Source: CAZUNB01 sp044227985
GTDB taxonomy: Bacteria > Patescibacteriota > Saccharimonadia > Saccharimonadales > JAGPDM01
Length of the DNA stretch: 64,000 nucleotides
Direction: 5' to 3'
Assembly: GCA_044227985.1 (NCBI GenBank)
Contig: JBGAVT010000002.1
Coordinates: forward strand, 1 to 64,000
The position numbers were made by a program, and so were the translations under genes. The notes beneath the pieces are model-generated. The model saw only the letters and a list, made by a program, of their open reading frames with translations. It did no database searches and was not told the origin of the DNA. Shown here piece after piece: positions 8,215-16,724 of this stretch. Position 1 is the stretch's first letter. Every line of letters starts with the position of its first letter.

Positions 8215-8505
8215 ATGGTAAAAACAGCACAAAAAAGAAGACAAACTAAAAAGAAGCATAAATCGGAATCTACTTCTATCTATTTCTTAAAAATACTCCT
8301 TTTTTTCATTATTGGTACTATTTGGATCCGACCTCGAGAAGGAACTATATTCTTGCTTCCAGGTATTCCAATTGGATTACTTGTCGGCTTTGTCTTTGCA
8401 ACGCATGATCACTTTCAGATCGATCGCAAGGTTGAGCTGGCAATTTTACTTGGTGCTTCAGTACTAAGCTTTGTGGCACCGATTGGTGCAGTTTATTTGT
8501 TGTAA
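8215..8505 (+). CDS. small membrane protein, unknown
   Basis: 96 residues. A lysine/arginine-rich start (KTAQKRRQTKKKHK) precedes three hydrophobic segments (IYFLKILLFFIIGTIWI, IFLLPGIPIGLLVGFVFA, VELAILLGASVLSFVAPIGA). TATAAT at 8202-8207 ends 8 bases before the ATG, giving a leaderless transcript. It sits directly before the ribosomal-protein promoter. Function unknown. Confidence 0.65.
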   Translation: MVKTAQKRRQTKKKHKSESTSIYFLKILLFFIIGTIWIRPREGTIFLLPGIPIGLLVGFVFATHDHFQIDRKVELAILLGASVLSFVAPIGAVYLL

Positions 8506-8518
8506 CAATTTAATATTG

Positions 8519-8548
8519 TTGACTTTAGTCTCAAGTGTTTGCTATAGT
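8519..8548 (+). promoter_or_regulatory. promoter of the ribosomal-protein operon
   Basis: TTGACT (8519-8524), an 18-base spacer and TATAGT (8543-8548). Predicted start is near 8555, giving a leader of about 105 bases before rplC. That is long for this genome, where most promoters lie next to the start codon. Confidence 0.7.
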
Positions 8549-8584
8549 TGTCTAGTAACTTTTTAATCTGTTAAAAAAGATGCA

Positions 8585-8641
8585 TCGGCCAAAGAATAGG
8601 TCTTGGAACTACAAGAAACCTTTCACAAAGCCGAGATTTTT
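8585..8641 (+). promoter_or_regulatory. structured leader of the L3 operon, possible attenuator
   Basis: An outer stem TCGGC (8585-8589)/GCCGA (8630-8634) encloses an inner stem GGT-CTTG/CAAG-AA-ACC (8599-8620). TTTTT follows at 8637-8641, just before the rplC ribosome-binding site AGAAGG. A hairpin followed by a T-run in a ribosomal leader suggests feedback by an operon protein. Which one is unknown (L4 does this in Gammaproteobacteria). Confidence 0.45.
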
Positions 8642-8661
8642 ATTAAAAGAAGGTGTTAATT

Positions 8662-9276
8662 TTGAAAGCTCTAATCGGCACAAAACTGGGAATGACTCAA
8701 ATCATCGAAAATGATGGTTCTGTTGTGCAGGTCACGCTTATCCAAGCTGGTCCATGTACTGTCACACAGATTAAAACAAATGATAATGATGGCTACGAAG
8801 CTATACAACTAGGTTTCGGCGATACTAAACGTGCTAACAAGGCTCAGATCGCTCACACTAAGGCCGCTAACGTCAATCCTCGCATTATGAAAGAAATTCG
8901 TCATAACATTGATACCAAAGAAGTCGCTGTCGGCGACTCTTTTAATGTTGAAGTCTTCACCAAAGGTGATAAAGTCGACGTTATTGGTACTACTAAGGGT
9001 AAGGGTTTCGCTGGTGTCATTAAGAAATGGAATTTCTCACGACAGCGCGCAACTCACGGTGCTAAGGGAAATACACGTAAAGGTGGTTCAATCGGCTCTA
9101 TGTACCCTCAGAAAGTTATGAAAGGCAAGAAAATGTCTGGTCGACTTGGAAATGCCCAGAAAACTTCGAAACGACTGACAGTTGCTTATGTAGATGTGGA
9201 TGCGAATGTTGTCGGTGTCCGTGGCTCTATTCCAGGTCCAAAGAAATCAGTTGTCGTAATCCAAGGAGCTATCTAA
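8662..9276 (+). CDS. rplC: 50S ribosomal protein L3
   Basis: Binds 23S rRNA near the peptidyl-transferase centre and is an early assembly protein. KALIGTKLGMTQ is the family N-terminus. The loop around FSRQRATHGAKGNTRKGGSIG and the end VRGSIPGPKKSVVVI are typical. I place the start at TTG 8662 (AGAAGG 8 bases upstream, product MKALIG...) rather than GTG 8653, which overlaps that ribosome-binding site. It is first in the operon: rpsJ (S10), usually upstream, is not here. The stop overlaps the rplD start. Confidence 0.95.
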   Translation: MKALIGTKLGMTQIIENDGSVVQVTLIQAGPCTVTQIKTNDNDGYEAIQLGFGDTKRANKAQIAHTKAANVNPRIMKEIRHNIDTKEVAVGDSFNVEVFTKGDKVDVIGTTKGKGFAGVIKKWNFSRQRATHGAKGNTRKGGSIGSMYPQKVMKGKKMSGRLGNAQKTSKRLTVAYVDVDANVVGVRGSIPGPKKSVVVIQGAI

Positions 9277-9914
9277 TGAGCGTTGCTAGTTTCACAAAAA
9301 CCGGTTCAAAGTCGACAGCAAAAGTTGAACTGCCAGAAAATGTTTTCTCTGAAGATATTCAGTCGCATCAATTACTCAAAGATACCTATGTAGCTTATCT
9401 TTCTAACGGACGCACTATCAATGCTCATGTTAAGACACGTGGTGAAGTCCGTGGTGGTGGTAAGAAGCCATGGAAGCAAAAAGGCACAGGACGTGCTCGA
9501 CATGGCTCGATTCGTTCTCCTATTTGGCGTGGTGGTGGTATTACTTTTGGCCCAACTGATGACCGTAATTTCACGAAGAAGATCAATAAGAAGGCAAAAC
9601 AAAAAGCTCTACGTCAGGCATTAACATTAGCCGCTGAACAAAACGCTATTATGGTTATCGAAGATTTTACAGTCAAAGAAGGAAAAACTAAAGAAATTGC
9701 TGGTTTACTTGAAAAACTAGATATTGATCGAGGTGTTCTGATGGTTACCGACTCTTTTGATGAAATGCTATCACGTGCAGCCCGTAACATCCCATTCGCA
9801 CAACTCAAACAGGTAAGTTATCTTAACGTTTATGAAGTTCTAAATGCTCATAACATTATATTTACGAAAAAAGCTTTAAGTTTACTTGAAGAAAATCTAG
9901 GAGTAGCTAAATGA
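9276..9914 (+). CDS. rplD: 50S ribosomal protein L4
   Basis: 212 residues. Lines the exit tunnel; the extended loop HVKTRGEVRGGGKKPWKQKG with GRARHGSIRSPIWRGG is the tunnel-lining segment. The start shares a base with the rplC stop (TAATG) and the end overlaps rplW by 4 bases, so translation is coupled. In other bacteria L4 can also repress this operon, which makes it a candidate reader of the structured leader at 8585-8641. Confidence 0.96.
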   Translation: MSVASFTKTGSKSTAKVELPENVFSEDIQSHQLLKDTYVAYLSNGRTINAHVKTRGEVRGGGKKPWKQKGTGRARHGSIRSPIWRGGGITFGPTDDRNFTKKINKKAKQKALRQALTLAAEQNAIMVIEDFTVKEGKTKEIAGLLEKLDIDRGVLMVTDSFDEMLSRAARNIPFAQLKQVSYLNVYEVLNAHNIIFTKKALSLLEENLGVAK

Positions 9915-10219
9915 GTAATCAACTAATCGTAACTCCGCGAATCAGTGAAAAGTCGTATGTACAGTCTCAGAACCAAAATGTCTACGTATTCGATGTTCCT
10001 TTAACTGCTAATAAAGTTACAGTTAAAGATGCAGTTCAGATTCAATATGACGTAAAAGTAATCAAAGTCAATATTTTGGTACAAGACGGTAAAGCTAAAC
10101 GAACTGGTCGAAAGCGTAGTCAACCAATTTCTGGACGACGTAATAAGGCCAAACATGCTTATGTCACATTAGCTGCTGGTGATTCGATCACTGTATTTGA
10201 AACTGAGGGCGAGGCATAA
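9911..10219 (+). CDS. rplW: 50S ribosomal protein L23
   Basis: 102 residues. Sits at the tunnel exit and is the docking site for trigger factor and SRP. Family features: ITPRISEKSY-type N-terminus (TPRISEKSYVQSQ), YDVKVIKVNI, and the basic loop GKAKRTGRKRSQPISGRRNKAK. The ATG overlaps the rplD stop (ATGA). Confidence 0.95.
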   Translation: MSNQLIVTPRISEKSYVQSQNQNVYVFDVPLTANKVTVKDAVQIQYDVKVIKVNILVQDGKAKRTGRKRSQPISGRRNKAKHAYVTLAAGDSITVFETEGEA

Positions 10220-10221
10220 TC

Positions 10222-11058
10222 ATGGCTATTAAAACGTATAAACCAACAACACCAGCTCGACGTGGTATGACCACTGCAAATCGCGATGGTCTCCATAAGG
10301 GCCGACCAGTCAAGAGTTTGACCTCAATCAAAAAGTCTAATGCTGGACGCAATAACACAGGTAGAATCACCGTTCGTCATCGTGGTTCAGGTGTTAAAAG
10401 ATTCTATCGAGACGTGAGTATGAAACTTCCTGATAATTTCGAAGGTACCGTTGAAAGACTAGAGTATGATCCAAACCGATCAGCTCATATCGCATTAGTA
10501 AAAGATAATACAGGCAAATACTCCTACATCGTTGCAAGCACAACTATGAAAGCCGGACAGACCATATCTTCAGGCTCTGAAGCTACAATAGCAAATGGTA
10601 ACCGACTTCCACTAAGCGAAATTCCTGCCGGTACAACTATTTATGCCATTGAAATGCAGCCAGGTAAAGGTGCGCAAATGGTACGATCAGCCGGTACAAA
10701 AGCTCAACTTATGGCTAAAGAAGGCGATTATGCTCAAGTTCGATTACCTAGTGGCGAAATTCGCAAATTTAGGTTAGAATGTAGTGCAGCCATCGGAGCT
10801 GTAGGTAATGAACAGCATCAGAACATAAAGTATGGTTCTGCTGGCCGTAAACGACGTCTCGGTTGGCGCCCAAGTGTTAAGGGTCGTGCCATGAATGCCG
10901 CTGATCACCCTATGGGTGGTGGTGACGGTGGTAAAGGTAGCCTCGGCGGTCATCCTAAGACTCCTTGGGGTCAAAAAGCTCTCGGCCTCAAAACACGTCG
11001 CAATAAACGCAACCAATCATTAATCGTACGAAACCGTCATCAGGCGAAAAGGAAATAA
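10222..11058 (+). CDS. rplB: 50S ribosomal protein L2
   Basis: 278 residues, the normal length. Essential for peptidyl transfer and subunit joining. N-terminal KTYKPTTPARRGMT, then GRNNTGRITVRHRGSGVKR. The C-terminal MNAADHPMGGGDGGKGSLGG holds the conserved histidine loop near the active centre. It starts 2 bases after rplW. Confidence 0.97.
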   Translation: MAIKTYKPTTPARRGMTTANRDGLHKGRPVKSLTSIKKSNAGRNNTGRITVRHRGSGVKRFYRDVSMKLPDNFEGTVERLEYDPNRSAHIALVKDNTGKYSYIVASTTMKAGQTISSGSEATIANGNRLPLSEIPAGTTIYAIEMQPGKGAQMVRSAGTKAQLMAKEGDYAQVRLPSGEIRKFRLECSAAIGAVGNEQHQNIKYGSAGRKRRLGWRPSVKGRAMNAADHPMGGGDGGKGSLGGHPKTPWGQKALGLKTRRNKRNQSLIVRNRHQAKRK

Positions 11059-11061
11059 GAC

Positions 11062-11328
11062 ATGAGTCGAAGTTTAAAAAAAGGACCATTTATAGACCCA
11101 AAGCTAGCTGCTAAAATAGAAGCGCTTAGCGCTGATGATCGTAGTGTTATTAAAACATGGAGTCGCTCAAGCACTATAAGTCCTGATATGGTTGGTAAAA
11201 CCATAGCAGTTCATAATGGTAAAGTACACGTTCCTGTCCATATTACTGAAAACATGGTTGGTCATAAACTAGGTGAATTTTCACCAACTCGTAAGTTCCG
11301 TCGGCACGGTGGAAAGTTGACTAAATAA
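11062..11328 (+). CDS. rpsS: 30S ribosomal protein S19
   Basis: 88 residues. A head protein of the small subunit that binds 16S rRNA with S13. MSRSLKKGPF and HNGKVHVPVHITENMVGHKLGEF are hallmark sequences. The last base of its stop is the first base of the rplV start. Confidence 0.97.
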   Translation: MSRSLKKGPFIDPKLAAKIEALSADDRSVIKTWSRSSTISPDMVGKTIAVHNGKVHVPVHITENMVGHKLGEFSPTRKFRRHGGKLTK

Positions 11329-11813
11329 TGGATGTAGTTGCTAAAGCCAATGGTGTGCGGATCTCACGACGAAAAACTAATCTAGTTGCAGGTCTAGTTC
11401 GCGGTCGTACAGTCGGAGATGCTCTTGTTATACTCGAGCATACGCCAAATCGTTCAGCTAAAGATATTGCTAAAGCAATATCTAGTGCTCGAGCCAATGC
11501 AACGAATAATCATAATGTAAAATCTGATACTTTAGTCGTTACTCGTCTAGAAGTTTCACAGGGAACTATGATGAAGCGATTCCGAGCAGGAGCTCGTGGC
11601 CGTGCCAAACCATTTAAACGACACAGTTGTAATATACTTGTAGTTGTTACTGGTGATGTTCGTCCCGCTAAAGCTGATAAAACCGTCAAAGCTGAATCTA
11701 AAGCAGCAATTTCAAAATCAGAAACTGCTAAGAAGCCAGTTGCAAAGACAGCTACCGTGAAAACTACTGTTAAGAAGAAACCAACCTCGAAGAAGAAAGC
11801 AGAGGATAAATAG
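11328..11813 (+). CDS. rplV: 50S ribosomal protein L22 with basic C-terminal extension
   Basis: 161 residues. The core (~1-110) has RISRRKTNLVAGLVRG and the tunnel hairpin with MKRFRAGARGRAKPFKRHS. About 50 further residues, rich in Lys/Ala/Thr (KTATVKTTVKKKPTSKKK), extend past the usual end and are probably disordered and RNA-binding. Gene order S19-L22-S3 is conserved. Confidence 0.95.
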   Translation: MDVVAKANGVRISRRKTNLVAGLVRGRTVGDALVILEHTPNRSAKDIAKAISSARANATNNHNVKSDTLVVTRLEVSQGTMMKRFRAGARGRAKPFKRHSCNILVVVTGDVRPAKADKTVKAESKAAISKSETAKKPVAKTATVKTTVKKKPTSKKKAEDK

Positions 11814-11814
11814 T

Positions 11815-12444
11815 ATGGGACAAAAAGTAAATCCAACAAGCATGCGATTGCAGCTTAACAAAGACTGGCGTTCACGTTGGTTCGCTGAGAAAAAAGACTA
11901 CAAACGTTTTTTGATCGAAGACATTACTGTCCGTAAATTGATCGATGATAAGTACGGTTTCCGTGGATCTATCAATCGTGTTGATATTGAACGTGCTCCT
12001 AACCTCGTTACTGTTACTGTGCACACAGCTAAAGCTGGTGTTGTAATCGGTCGTGGTGGTAGCGGTGCACAAGAACTTAAAGCTGCTGTCGAGAAAATTC
12101 TTAAAGTACCTGTTCGTCTGAATATTGAAGAAGTAAAAAAACCTGAAATGTTCGCTAAGCTTGTTGCTGAGAACATCGCTCATCAATTACAACGACGTAT
12201 TAGTTTCCGACGAGCTATGAAAATGAGTGCTCAAAACACAATGCGCGCTGGTGCTAAAGGTATCCGTGTTGAACTAGCTGGTCGTTTAAACAATTCTGAG
12301 ATGGCCCGACGAGAGAAAGAAATTCTAGGATCAGTACCACTACACACCCTCCGAGCTGAAATTGACTATGCTCTAGCTGTAGCGAACACTCCAGCTGGAA
12401 CTATCGGTGTTAAAGTATGGATACACAAAGGCGAGGCAAAATAA
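11815..12444 (+). CDS. rpsC: 30S ribosomal protein S3
   Basis: 209 residues. Forms part of the mRNA entry channel. MGQKVNPTSMRL, the KH-domain motif GVVIGRGGSGAQELK, and the C-terminal region RAMKMSAQNTMRAGAKGIRV with AGTIGVKVWI identify it. It lacks the long acidic tail of many homologues. Confidence 0.96.
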   Translation: MGQKVNPTSMRLQLNKDWRSRWFAEKKDYKRFLIEDITVRKLIDDKYGFRGSINRVDIERAPNLVTVTVHTAKAGVVIGRGGSGAQELKAAVEKILKVPVRLNIEEVKKPEMFAKLVAENIAHQLQRRISFRRAMKMSAQNTMRAGAKGIRVELAGRLNNSEMARREKEILGSVPLHTLRAEIDYALAVANTPAGTIGVKVWIHKGEAK

Positions 12445-12445
12445 C

Positions 12446-12874
12446 ATGTTAATGCCTAAGAAACAAAAGTATCGAAAGACAATGAAGGGCCGAAATAAGG
12501 GTGAAGCCACTCGTGGTAATACCGTTGCTTTCGGTAAGTATGGCCTTCAGGCAACAACAGCCGAACGTGTTACTAGTCGCCAAATTGAAGCTGCTCGACG
12601 TGCAATGACTCGATACGTAAAGCGTGGTGGTAAAATATGGATCAGAATTTTCCCTAGCATTTCAGTTTCCCGCAAACCGCATGATGTAAAAATGGGTAGC
12701 GGTAAAGGAAATCCTGAATTCTTCTGTGCACGCGTTAAGCCTGGCACCGTTATGTTTGAAATGGATGGTGTTACTGAAGAGATTGCTCGAGAAGCTATGC
12801 GTCTTGCTGGTCATAAACTGCCAGTTCGAACTCGATTTTTGATAAAGCACAGTGTTGAACGGAGCGAATCATGA
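12446..12874 (+). CDS. rplP: 50S ribosomal protein L16
   Basis: 142 residues from ATG 12446 (MLMPKKQKYRK); GAGG lies upstream in the end of rpsC. It binds near the A-site tRNA elbow. GLQATTAERVTSRQIEAARRAM and the GSGKGNPEFFCARVKPG loop are family features. It overlaps rpmC by 4 bases. Confidence 0.95.
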   Translation: MLMPKKQKYRKTMKGRNKGEATRGNTVAFGKYGLQATTAERVTSRQIEAARRAMTRYVKRGGKIWIRIFPSISVSRKPHDVKMGSGKGNPEFFCARVKPGTVMFEMDGVTEEIAREAMRLAGHKLPVRTRFLIKHSVERSES

Positions 12875-13065
12875 CCATTGAACAAATGAGAAATAAGTCA
12901 ACCAAGGAACTACAAGATCACGCACGAAGTTTGCAGACTGAAATAGCGACTATCAAGCGAGAAAAATTACAAAGCGAAGAAAAGAATGTCAGAAAGATTA
13001 AGAACCTCAAACGAGAAATCGCTCGAGCACTGACACTAGCCAAAGAACAAGGAGCAGAGGCATGA
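12871..13065 (+). CDS. rpmC: 50S ribosomal protein L29
   Basis: 64 residues, mostly helical. MTIEQMRNKSTKELQDH, then the charged helix KNVRKIKNLKREIARALTL, which matches the L29 pattern KQIRRVRRDIARIKT. It sits at the tunnel exit beside L23. It overlaps both neighbours by 4 bases. Confidence 0.92.
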   Translation: MTIEQMRNKSTKELQDHARSLQTEIATIKREKLQSEEKNVRKIKNLKREIARALTLAKEQGAEA

Positions 13066-13313
13066 GTACCGAACTAACCGGAACAGTCAAATCAGAGAAG
13101 AACAACAAAACTATTGTGGTTTCTGTTGATCGTCGCAAAATGCACCCTCTTTACCGAAAACAATATACTATTTCAAAAAGCTTCCAAGTTCACGACGAAA
13201 AAAATGAGGCTAAAGTTGGTGATAAAGTTCGCATTACGGAATCACGTCCGATAAGTAAGAATAAGCATTTTGTGCTGGCAGAAATCATCCGACGCAAAGA
13301 GGGTAGTGTATGA
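13062..13313 (+). CDS. rpsQ: 30S ribosomal protein S17
   Basis: 83 residues, OB fold. LTGTVKSEKNNKTIVVSVDRR, YRKQYTISKSFQVHDE and ITESRPISKNKHFVLAEI are the S17 signatures. It is a primary 16S rRNA binder of the body. It overlaps rplN by 4 bases. Confidence 0.95.
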   Translation: MSTELTGTVKSEKNNKTIVVSVDRRKMHPLYRKQYTISKSFQVHDEKNEAKVGDKVRITESRPISKNKHFVLAEIIRRKEGSV

Positions 13314-13678
13314 TCCAACAAGAATCTCGATTAAAGGTTACCGACAATAGTGGTGCTAAAGAAATTCTTTGTATCCGCGTGCTTGGTGGTTCAGGTAAGC
13401 GCTATGCCCGAGTTGGCGACATTATCACTGCTACAGTGAAAGTTGCACTACCAAATGGAACCGTTAAAAAGAAAAGTGTCGTTAAGGCATTAGTTGTCCG
13501 TACCCGTGACCAAATACGACGAAGTGATGGATCAACTATAAGTTTTGACGATAATGCTGCAGTTATCATTGATGATGCCAAACTTCCACGAGCAACTCGT
13601 ATCTTTGGTCCTGTACCCCGTGAATTACGCGAAATGGGTCATCAAAAAGTTATCAGTCTTGCACCGGAGGTACTTTAA
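13310..13678 (+). CDS. rplN: 50S ribosomal protein L14
   Basis: 122 residues, the standard length. IQQESRLKVTDNSGAKEILC and RIFGPVPRELREMG are near-universal L14 sequences. It lies at the subunit interface and contacts 16S helix 14. Confidence 0.97.
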   Translation: MIQQESRLKVTDNSGAKEILCIRVLGGSGKRYARVGDIITATVKVALPNGTVKKKSVVKALVVRTRDQIRRSDGSTISFDDNAAVIIDDAKLPRATRIFGPVPRELREMGHQKVISLAPEVL

Positions 13679-13680
13679 TC

Positions 13681-14028
13681 ATGAATAAAATTCCAAAGAT
13701 ACCTGTAAAGATGAAGCTGAAAGTTGGTGATGAAGTTATGATGCGTCGTGGTAAGCAACGTGGTCAAACTGGTAAAATAGTTCAAGTACTACCTCTTGAC
13801 AACAAAGTGGTTGTTGATGGCATCAACATAGTCAAGAAACATCGTAAACCCACCCAGGCAAATCCACAGGGCGGTATCGAAGAGCTAACAAAGCCAGTCT
13901 GGGCTTCGAGTGTAGCAATCGTCCACCCGACCGATAAGACAAAGACTAGCCGGATTGGTTTTTCAACCAATAAAAGTGGTGATAAAGTTCGCATCTATAA
14001 ACAAGCTGGCGGAAAGGAGATCAAGTAA
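13681..14028 (+). CDS. rplX: 50S ribosomal protein L24
   Basis: 115 residues with an N-terminal KOW motif (KVGDEVMMRRGKQRGQTGKI) and VDGINIVKKHRKPTQANPQGG. It is an assembly initiator near the tunnel exit. Its stop shares a base with the rplE start. Confidence 0.95.
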   Translation: MNKIPKIPVKMKLKVGDEVMMRRGKQRGQTGKIVQVLPLDNKVVVDGINIVKKHRKPTQANPQGGIEELTKPVWASSVAIVHPTDKTKTSRIGFSTNKSGDKVRIYKQAGGKEIK

Positions 14029-14594
14029 TGGCTAACGCAACAACTAATAATCTGCAACCTAAGTACAAGAACGAACTCCGGGCTAAGCTTCAAAAAGATT
14101 TGAACCTCAGAAACATCCACCAAGTTCCAGAGATTTCTAAGATAACGCTGAATGTTGGACTTGGAAAATCTAAAGACGATAAGCGCATGAAAGAAACAGC
14201 TGCTAACACTTTGCGGAAAATTACAGGTCAAGAACCAGTAGAAACATTTGCAAAAAAATCAATCGCAGGCTTCAAGATCCGTGCTGGTCAGAACAAAATC
14301 GGAATAAAAGTTACACTTCGTGGTGCCCAGATGTATGAATTCCTAGAACGACTTATTAATGTAGTACTACCACAGACGCGTGATTTCCACGGTGTTAAGA
14401 AAACGGCTTTCGACAAATCTGGCAATTTTAGCCTCGGTATTAAGGAACAATCAGTATTTTCCGAACTAGCCTATGAAGATACAATTACGCTTCATGGTCT
14501 ACAGATTAACATTGTAATTAAAAATGGTGATGCTGAGTCATCGCGAGCACTTCTGCAAGCGTTTGGTATGCCGTTTACGAAAGAAAGGAAGTAA
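14028..14594 (+). CDS. rplE: 50S ribosomal protein L5
   Basis: 188 residues. Binds 5S rRNA and contacts P-site tRNA. Conserved ITLNVGLGKSKDDKRM, AKKSIAGFKIRAGQNKIGIK, TLRGAQMYEFLERL and the C-terminal GMPFTKE. Full length and intact. Confidence 0.96.
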   Translation: MANATTNNLQPKYKNELRAKLQKDLNLRNIHQVPEISKITLNVGLGKSKDDKRMKETAANTLRKITGQEPVETFAKKSIAGFKIRAGQNKIGIKVTLRGAQMYEFLERLINVVLPQTRDFHGVKKTAFDKSGNFSLGIKEQSVFSELAYEDTITLHGLQINIVIKNGDAESSRALLQAFGMPFTKERK

Positions 14595-14595
14595 G

Positions 14596-14865
14596 ATGGC
14601 TCGCAAATCTAATATTGCCCGAGACGAAAAGAGAAAAAAAATGATCTTAAAGTATGCCGCTAAGCGAGCCGAACTGAAAGCCTTAGGTGACTTGGATGGA
14701 TTGGCACGATTGCCTCGAAATTCAAGCCCAACTCGTTGGAAGAACCGTTGTGAAGAGACAGGTCGACCTCACGCATATATCAGAAGATTTGGTTTAAGCA
14801 GAAGTAGCTTCCGCAGGCACGCCGCCAAAGGCGAAATACCCGGCATAACAAAGTCGAGCTGGTAG
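14596..14865 (+). CDS. rpsN: 30S ribosomal protein S14, zinc-less form
   Basis: 89 residues from ATG 14596 (GAAAGGAAG upstream). MARKSNIARDEKRKK, LPRNSSPTRWKNRCEETGRPH and FGLSRSSFRRHAAKGEIPG define S14. Only one cysteine remains in the region where the zinc type has two CxxC pairs, so this is the C-minus, longer form. It binds the 16S head. Confidence 0.95.
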   Translation: MARKSNIARDEKRKKMILKYAAKRAELKALGDLDGLARLPRNSSPTRWKNRCEETGRPHAYIRRFGLSRSSFRRHAAKGEIPGITKSSW

Positions 14866-14877
14866 GAAAGGAATTAT

Positions 14878-15273
14878 ATGACAGATCCAATTGCAGACAT
14901 GCTCACACGAATTAGAAACGCACTAGCGGTTAATAAAACCACAGTTCGAGTTCCATTCAGTAAGCTCAAACAAAATATTGCTGAAGAAATTGCTAAAGCA
15001 GGATTTATTCAATCAGTAGAGGTAGTTGATAATGAAACTAGTTCTTTTAAAGACCTCAGACTTGTTCTTCGTGATAGCGATCAACCAGCTCGAATTTCTG
15101 AAATAAAACGAGTCAGTAAACCCGGCCGTCGTTATCATGCTGCTGCTCGAGACATTCATCCTGTGCTTGGCGGAAGAGGTATTTCCATTGTTTCAACAAG
15201 CCAAGGAGTCATGACTGACTTTGAAGCCCGCAAGAAAAAAATCGGTGGCGAAGTAATGTGTGAGGTTTATTAG
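14878..15273 (+). CDS. rpsH: 30S ribosomal protein S8
   Basis: 131 residues. TDPIADMLTRIRNAL at the start and RGISIVSTSQGVMT at the C-terminal rRNA-binding region are diagnostic. AGGAAAGGA precedes the ATG. In other bacteria S8 represses this operon by binding near rplE; I saw no clear copy of that site here. Confidence 0.97.
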   Translation: MTDPIADMLTRIRNALAVNKTTVRVPFSKLKQNIAEEIAKAGFIQSVEVVDNETSSFKDLRLVLRDSDQPARISEIKRVSKPGRRYHAAARDIHPVLGGRGISIVSTSQGVMTDFEARKKKIGGEVMCEVY

Positions 15274-15274
15274 T

Positions 15275-15811
15275 ATGAGTCGAATAGGAAGACAACCAAT
15301 AGAAGTTCCGGCTGGCATCCAAGTCAGTGTCGACGGTTCAGTTGTTACTGTAAAAGGTAGCAAAGGTGAACTAACTCAGAATATTCCCGGCAATATAAGC
15401 CTAAAGATTGAAGACGGCTTAGTTACTATTGAACGAGGCAGTGAAGAGAAGAAAGATCGTTCATTTCACGGACTTGTTCGTAGTCTTGTAGCAAACATGG
15501 TCGAAGGTGTTAACAAAGGTTTTGAAAAAACTCTTATCGTAACTGGTGTTGGCTATAAAGCCAATGTTAGTGGTGATAACCTTAAATTAAGCCTTGGCTT
15601 TTCGCATGATATCAACTTTGCAATCCCGAAAGATATAACAGTAGTTGTTGAGAAATCTAACATTACTATTTCAGGAATCGACAAGCAGAAGGTCGGACAA
15701 GTTGCAGCAAAGATTCGAGCTTTCAGAAAACCTGAACCGTATAAAGGTAAGGGAATTCGCTACAGCGACGAAATAATCATCAGAAAATCTGGTAAGACGG
15801 CAGGAGCATAG
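15275..15811 (+). CDS. rplF: 50S ribosomal protein L6
   Basis: 178 residues from ATG 15275, one base after the rpsH stop; a longer reading into rpsH is not needed. SRIGRQPIEVPAGIQV, SLVANMVEGVNKGFEK and the C-terminal PYKGKGIRYSDE are L6 signatures. It supports the sarcin-ricin loop region. Confidence 0.96.
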   Translation: MSRIGRQPIEVPAGIQVSVDGSVVTVKGSKGELTQNIPGNISLKIEDGLVTIERGSEEKKDRSFHGLVRSLVANMVEGVNKGFEKTLIVTGVGYKANVSGDNLKLSLGFSHDINFAIPKDITVVVEKSNITISGIDKQKVGQVAAKIRAFRKPEPYKGKGIRYSDEIIIRKSGKTAGA

Positions 15812-15813
15812 AT

Positions 15814-16158
15814 ATGGCAGATCCAACAAAACAACGACTACAAACCGCTCGAAAGGCACGTTCTCGTGGACGAATCTTCGGTGACCTGGCTCGCCCTCGA
15901 CTTTCAGTTTTTGTCAGTAACAAAGCAATTTCCGCTCAAATCATTGATGATGCGAAAGGTGAAACTCTCGCTTCAGCCCGTATTCTAGTTGAAAAAGTTT
16001 CAAAAACCGACACAGCTACTGAAGTTGGCAAGCAAATTGCCGCAAACGCAAAGAAAGCCAAGGTGACAAAAGTAGTCTTTGACCGAAATGGAAAGAAATA
16101 TCATGGACGAATTAAAGCGTTGGCAGAAGCAGCCCGCGAAGCAGGATTGGAGTTCTAG
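15814..16158 (+). CDS. rplR: 50S ribosomal protein L18
   Basis: 114 residues, 5S rRNA binder. RPRLSVFVSNKAISAQIIDD and the end FDRNGKKYHGRIKALAEAARE are typical. It abuts rpsE with no gap. Confidence 0.95.
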   Translation: MADPTKQRLQTARKARSRGRIFGDLARPRLSVFVSNKAISAQIIDDAKGETLASARILVEKVSKTDTATEVGKQIAANAKKAKVTKVVFDRNGKKYHGRIKALAEAAREAGLEF

Positions 16159-16722
16159 ATGGCCAGACAACGACCAGACGAGATTGAAAAAAAAGAATTT
16201 AGTGAAACAGTTATAAGTATTGACCGTGTTGCACGCGTAGTTAAAGGTGGACGTAGATTCCGTTTCCGAGCAACTGTAGTTGTTGGTGACACTAAGACCC
16301 GTGTCGGTGTTGGTGTTGCTAAAGGTGCAGACGTCCAAACTGCTGTCACAAAGGCAGTAGATACTGCTAAAAAGAACATGATAACTATTGTTGTTGATAA
16401 TGAAACAATTCCACATGAAATTGCTGGCCGCGTAGGTGGAGCACGAGTCATGTTAAAACCCGCTCCAGCTGGTACTGGTTTGAATGCTGGTGGTACTATG
16501 CGTAACGTCCTTGATGTTACTGGATTGAAGAATATTATCTGTAAATCACTTGGATCAAGTAACAAGATCAATGTTGCCTACGCCACAGTCCAAGCTCTTG
16601 GTAGCTCAGTTGCTAAAGAAAACTGGGTTACAGCTGATCTACACGAGGGTGTTAGAAAATCACGAGCATCTGCTAAGAAACAAACAGCTAAGAAAGCTGA
16701 CAAAGTGAAAACAGAGGCATAA
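16159..16722 (+). CDS. rpsE: 30S ribosomal protein S5
   Basis: 187 residues. RVARVVKGGRRFRFRATVVV is the double-stranded RNA-binding domain signature, followed by GVGVAKGADVQTAV and PAPAGTGLNAGGTMRNVL. A Lys-rich tail follows. It starts immediately after the rplR stop. rpmD (L30), usually next, is absent: rplO begins 2 bases after this stop. Confidence 0.96.
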   Translation: MARQRPDEIEKKEFSETVISIDRVARVVKGGRRFRFRATVVVGDTKTRVGVGVAKGADVQTAVTKAVDTAKKNMITIVVDNETIPHEIAGRVGGARVMLKPAPAGTGLNAGGTMRNVLDVTGLKNIICKSLGSSNKINVAYATVQALGSSVAKENWVTADLHEGVRKSRASAKKQTAKKADKVKTEA

Positions 16723-16724
16723 CA

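Noticed and set aside
11872..12186. Long antisense frames within rpsC and other ribosomal genes
   Set aside because: They have repetitive Ser/Phe/Thr compositions, no ribosome-binding sites and no family features; they are shadows of well-identified genes.
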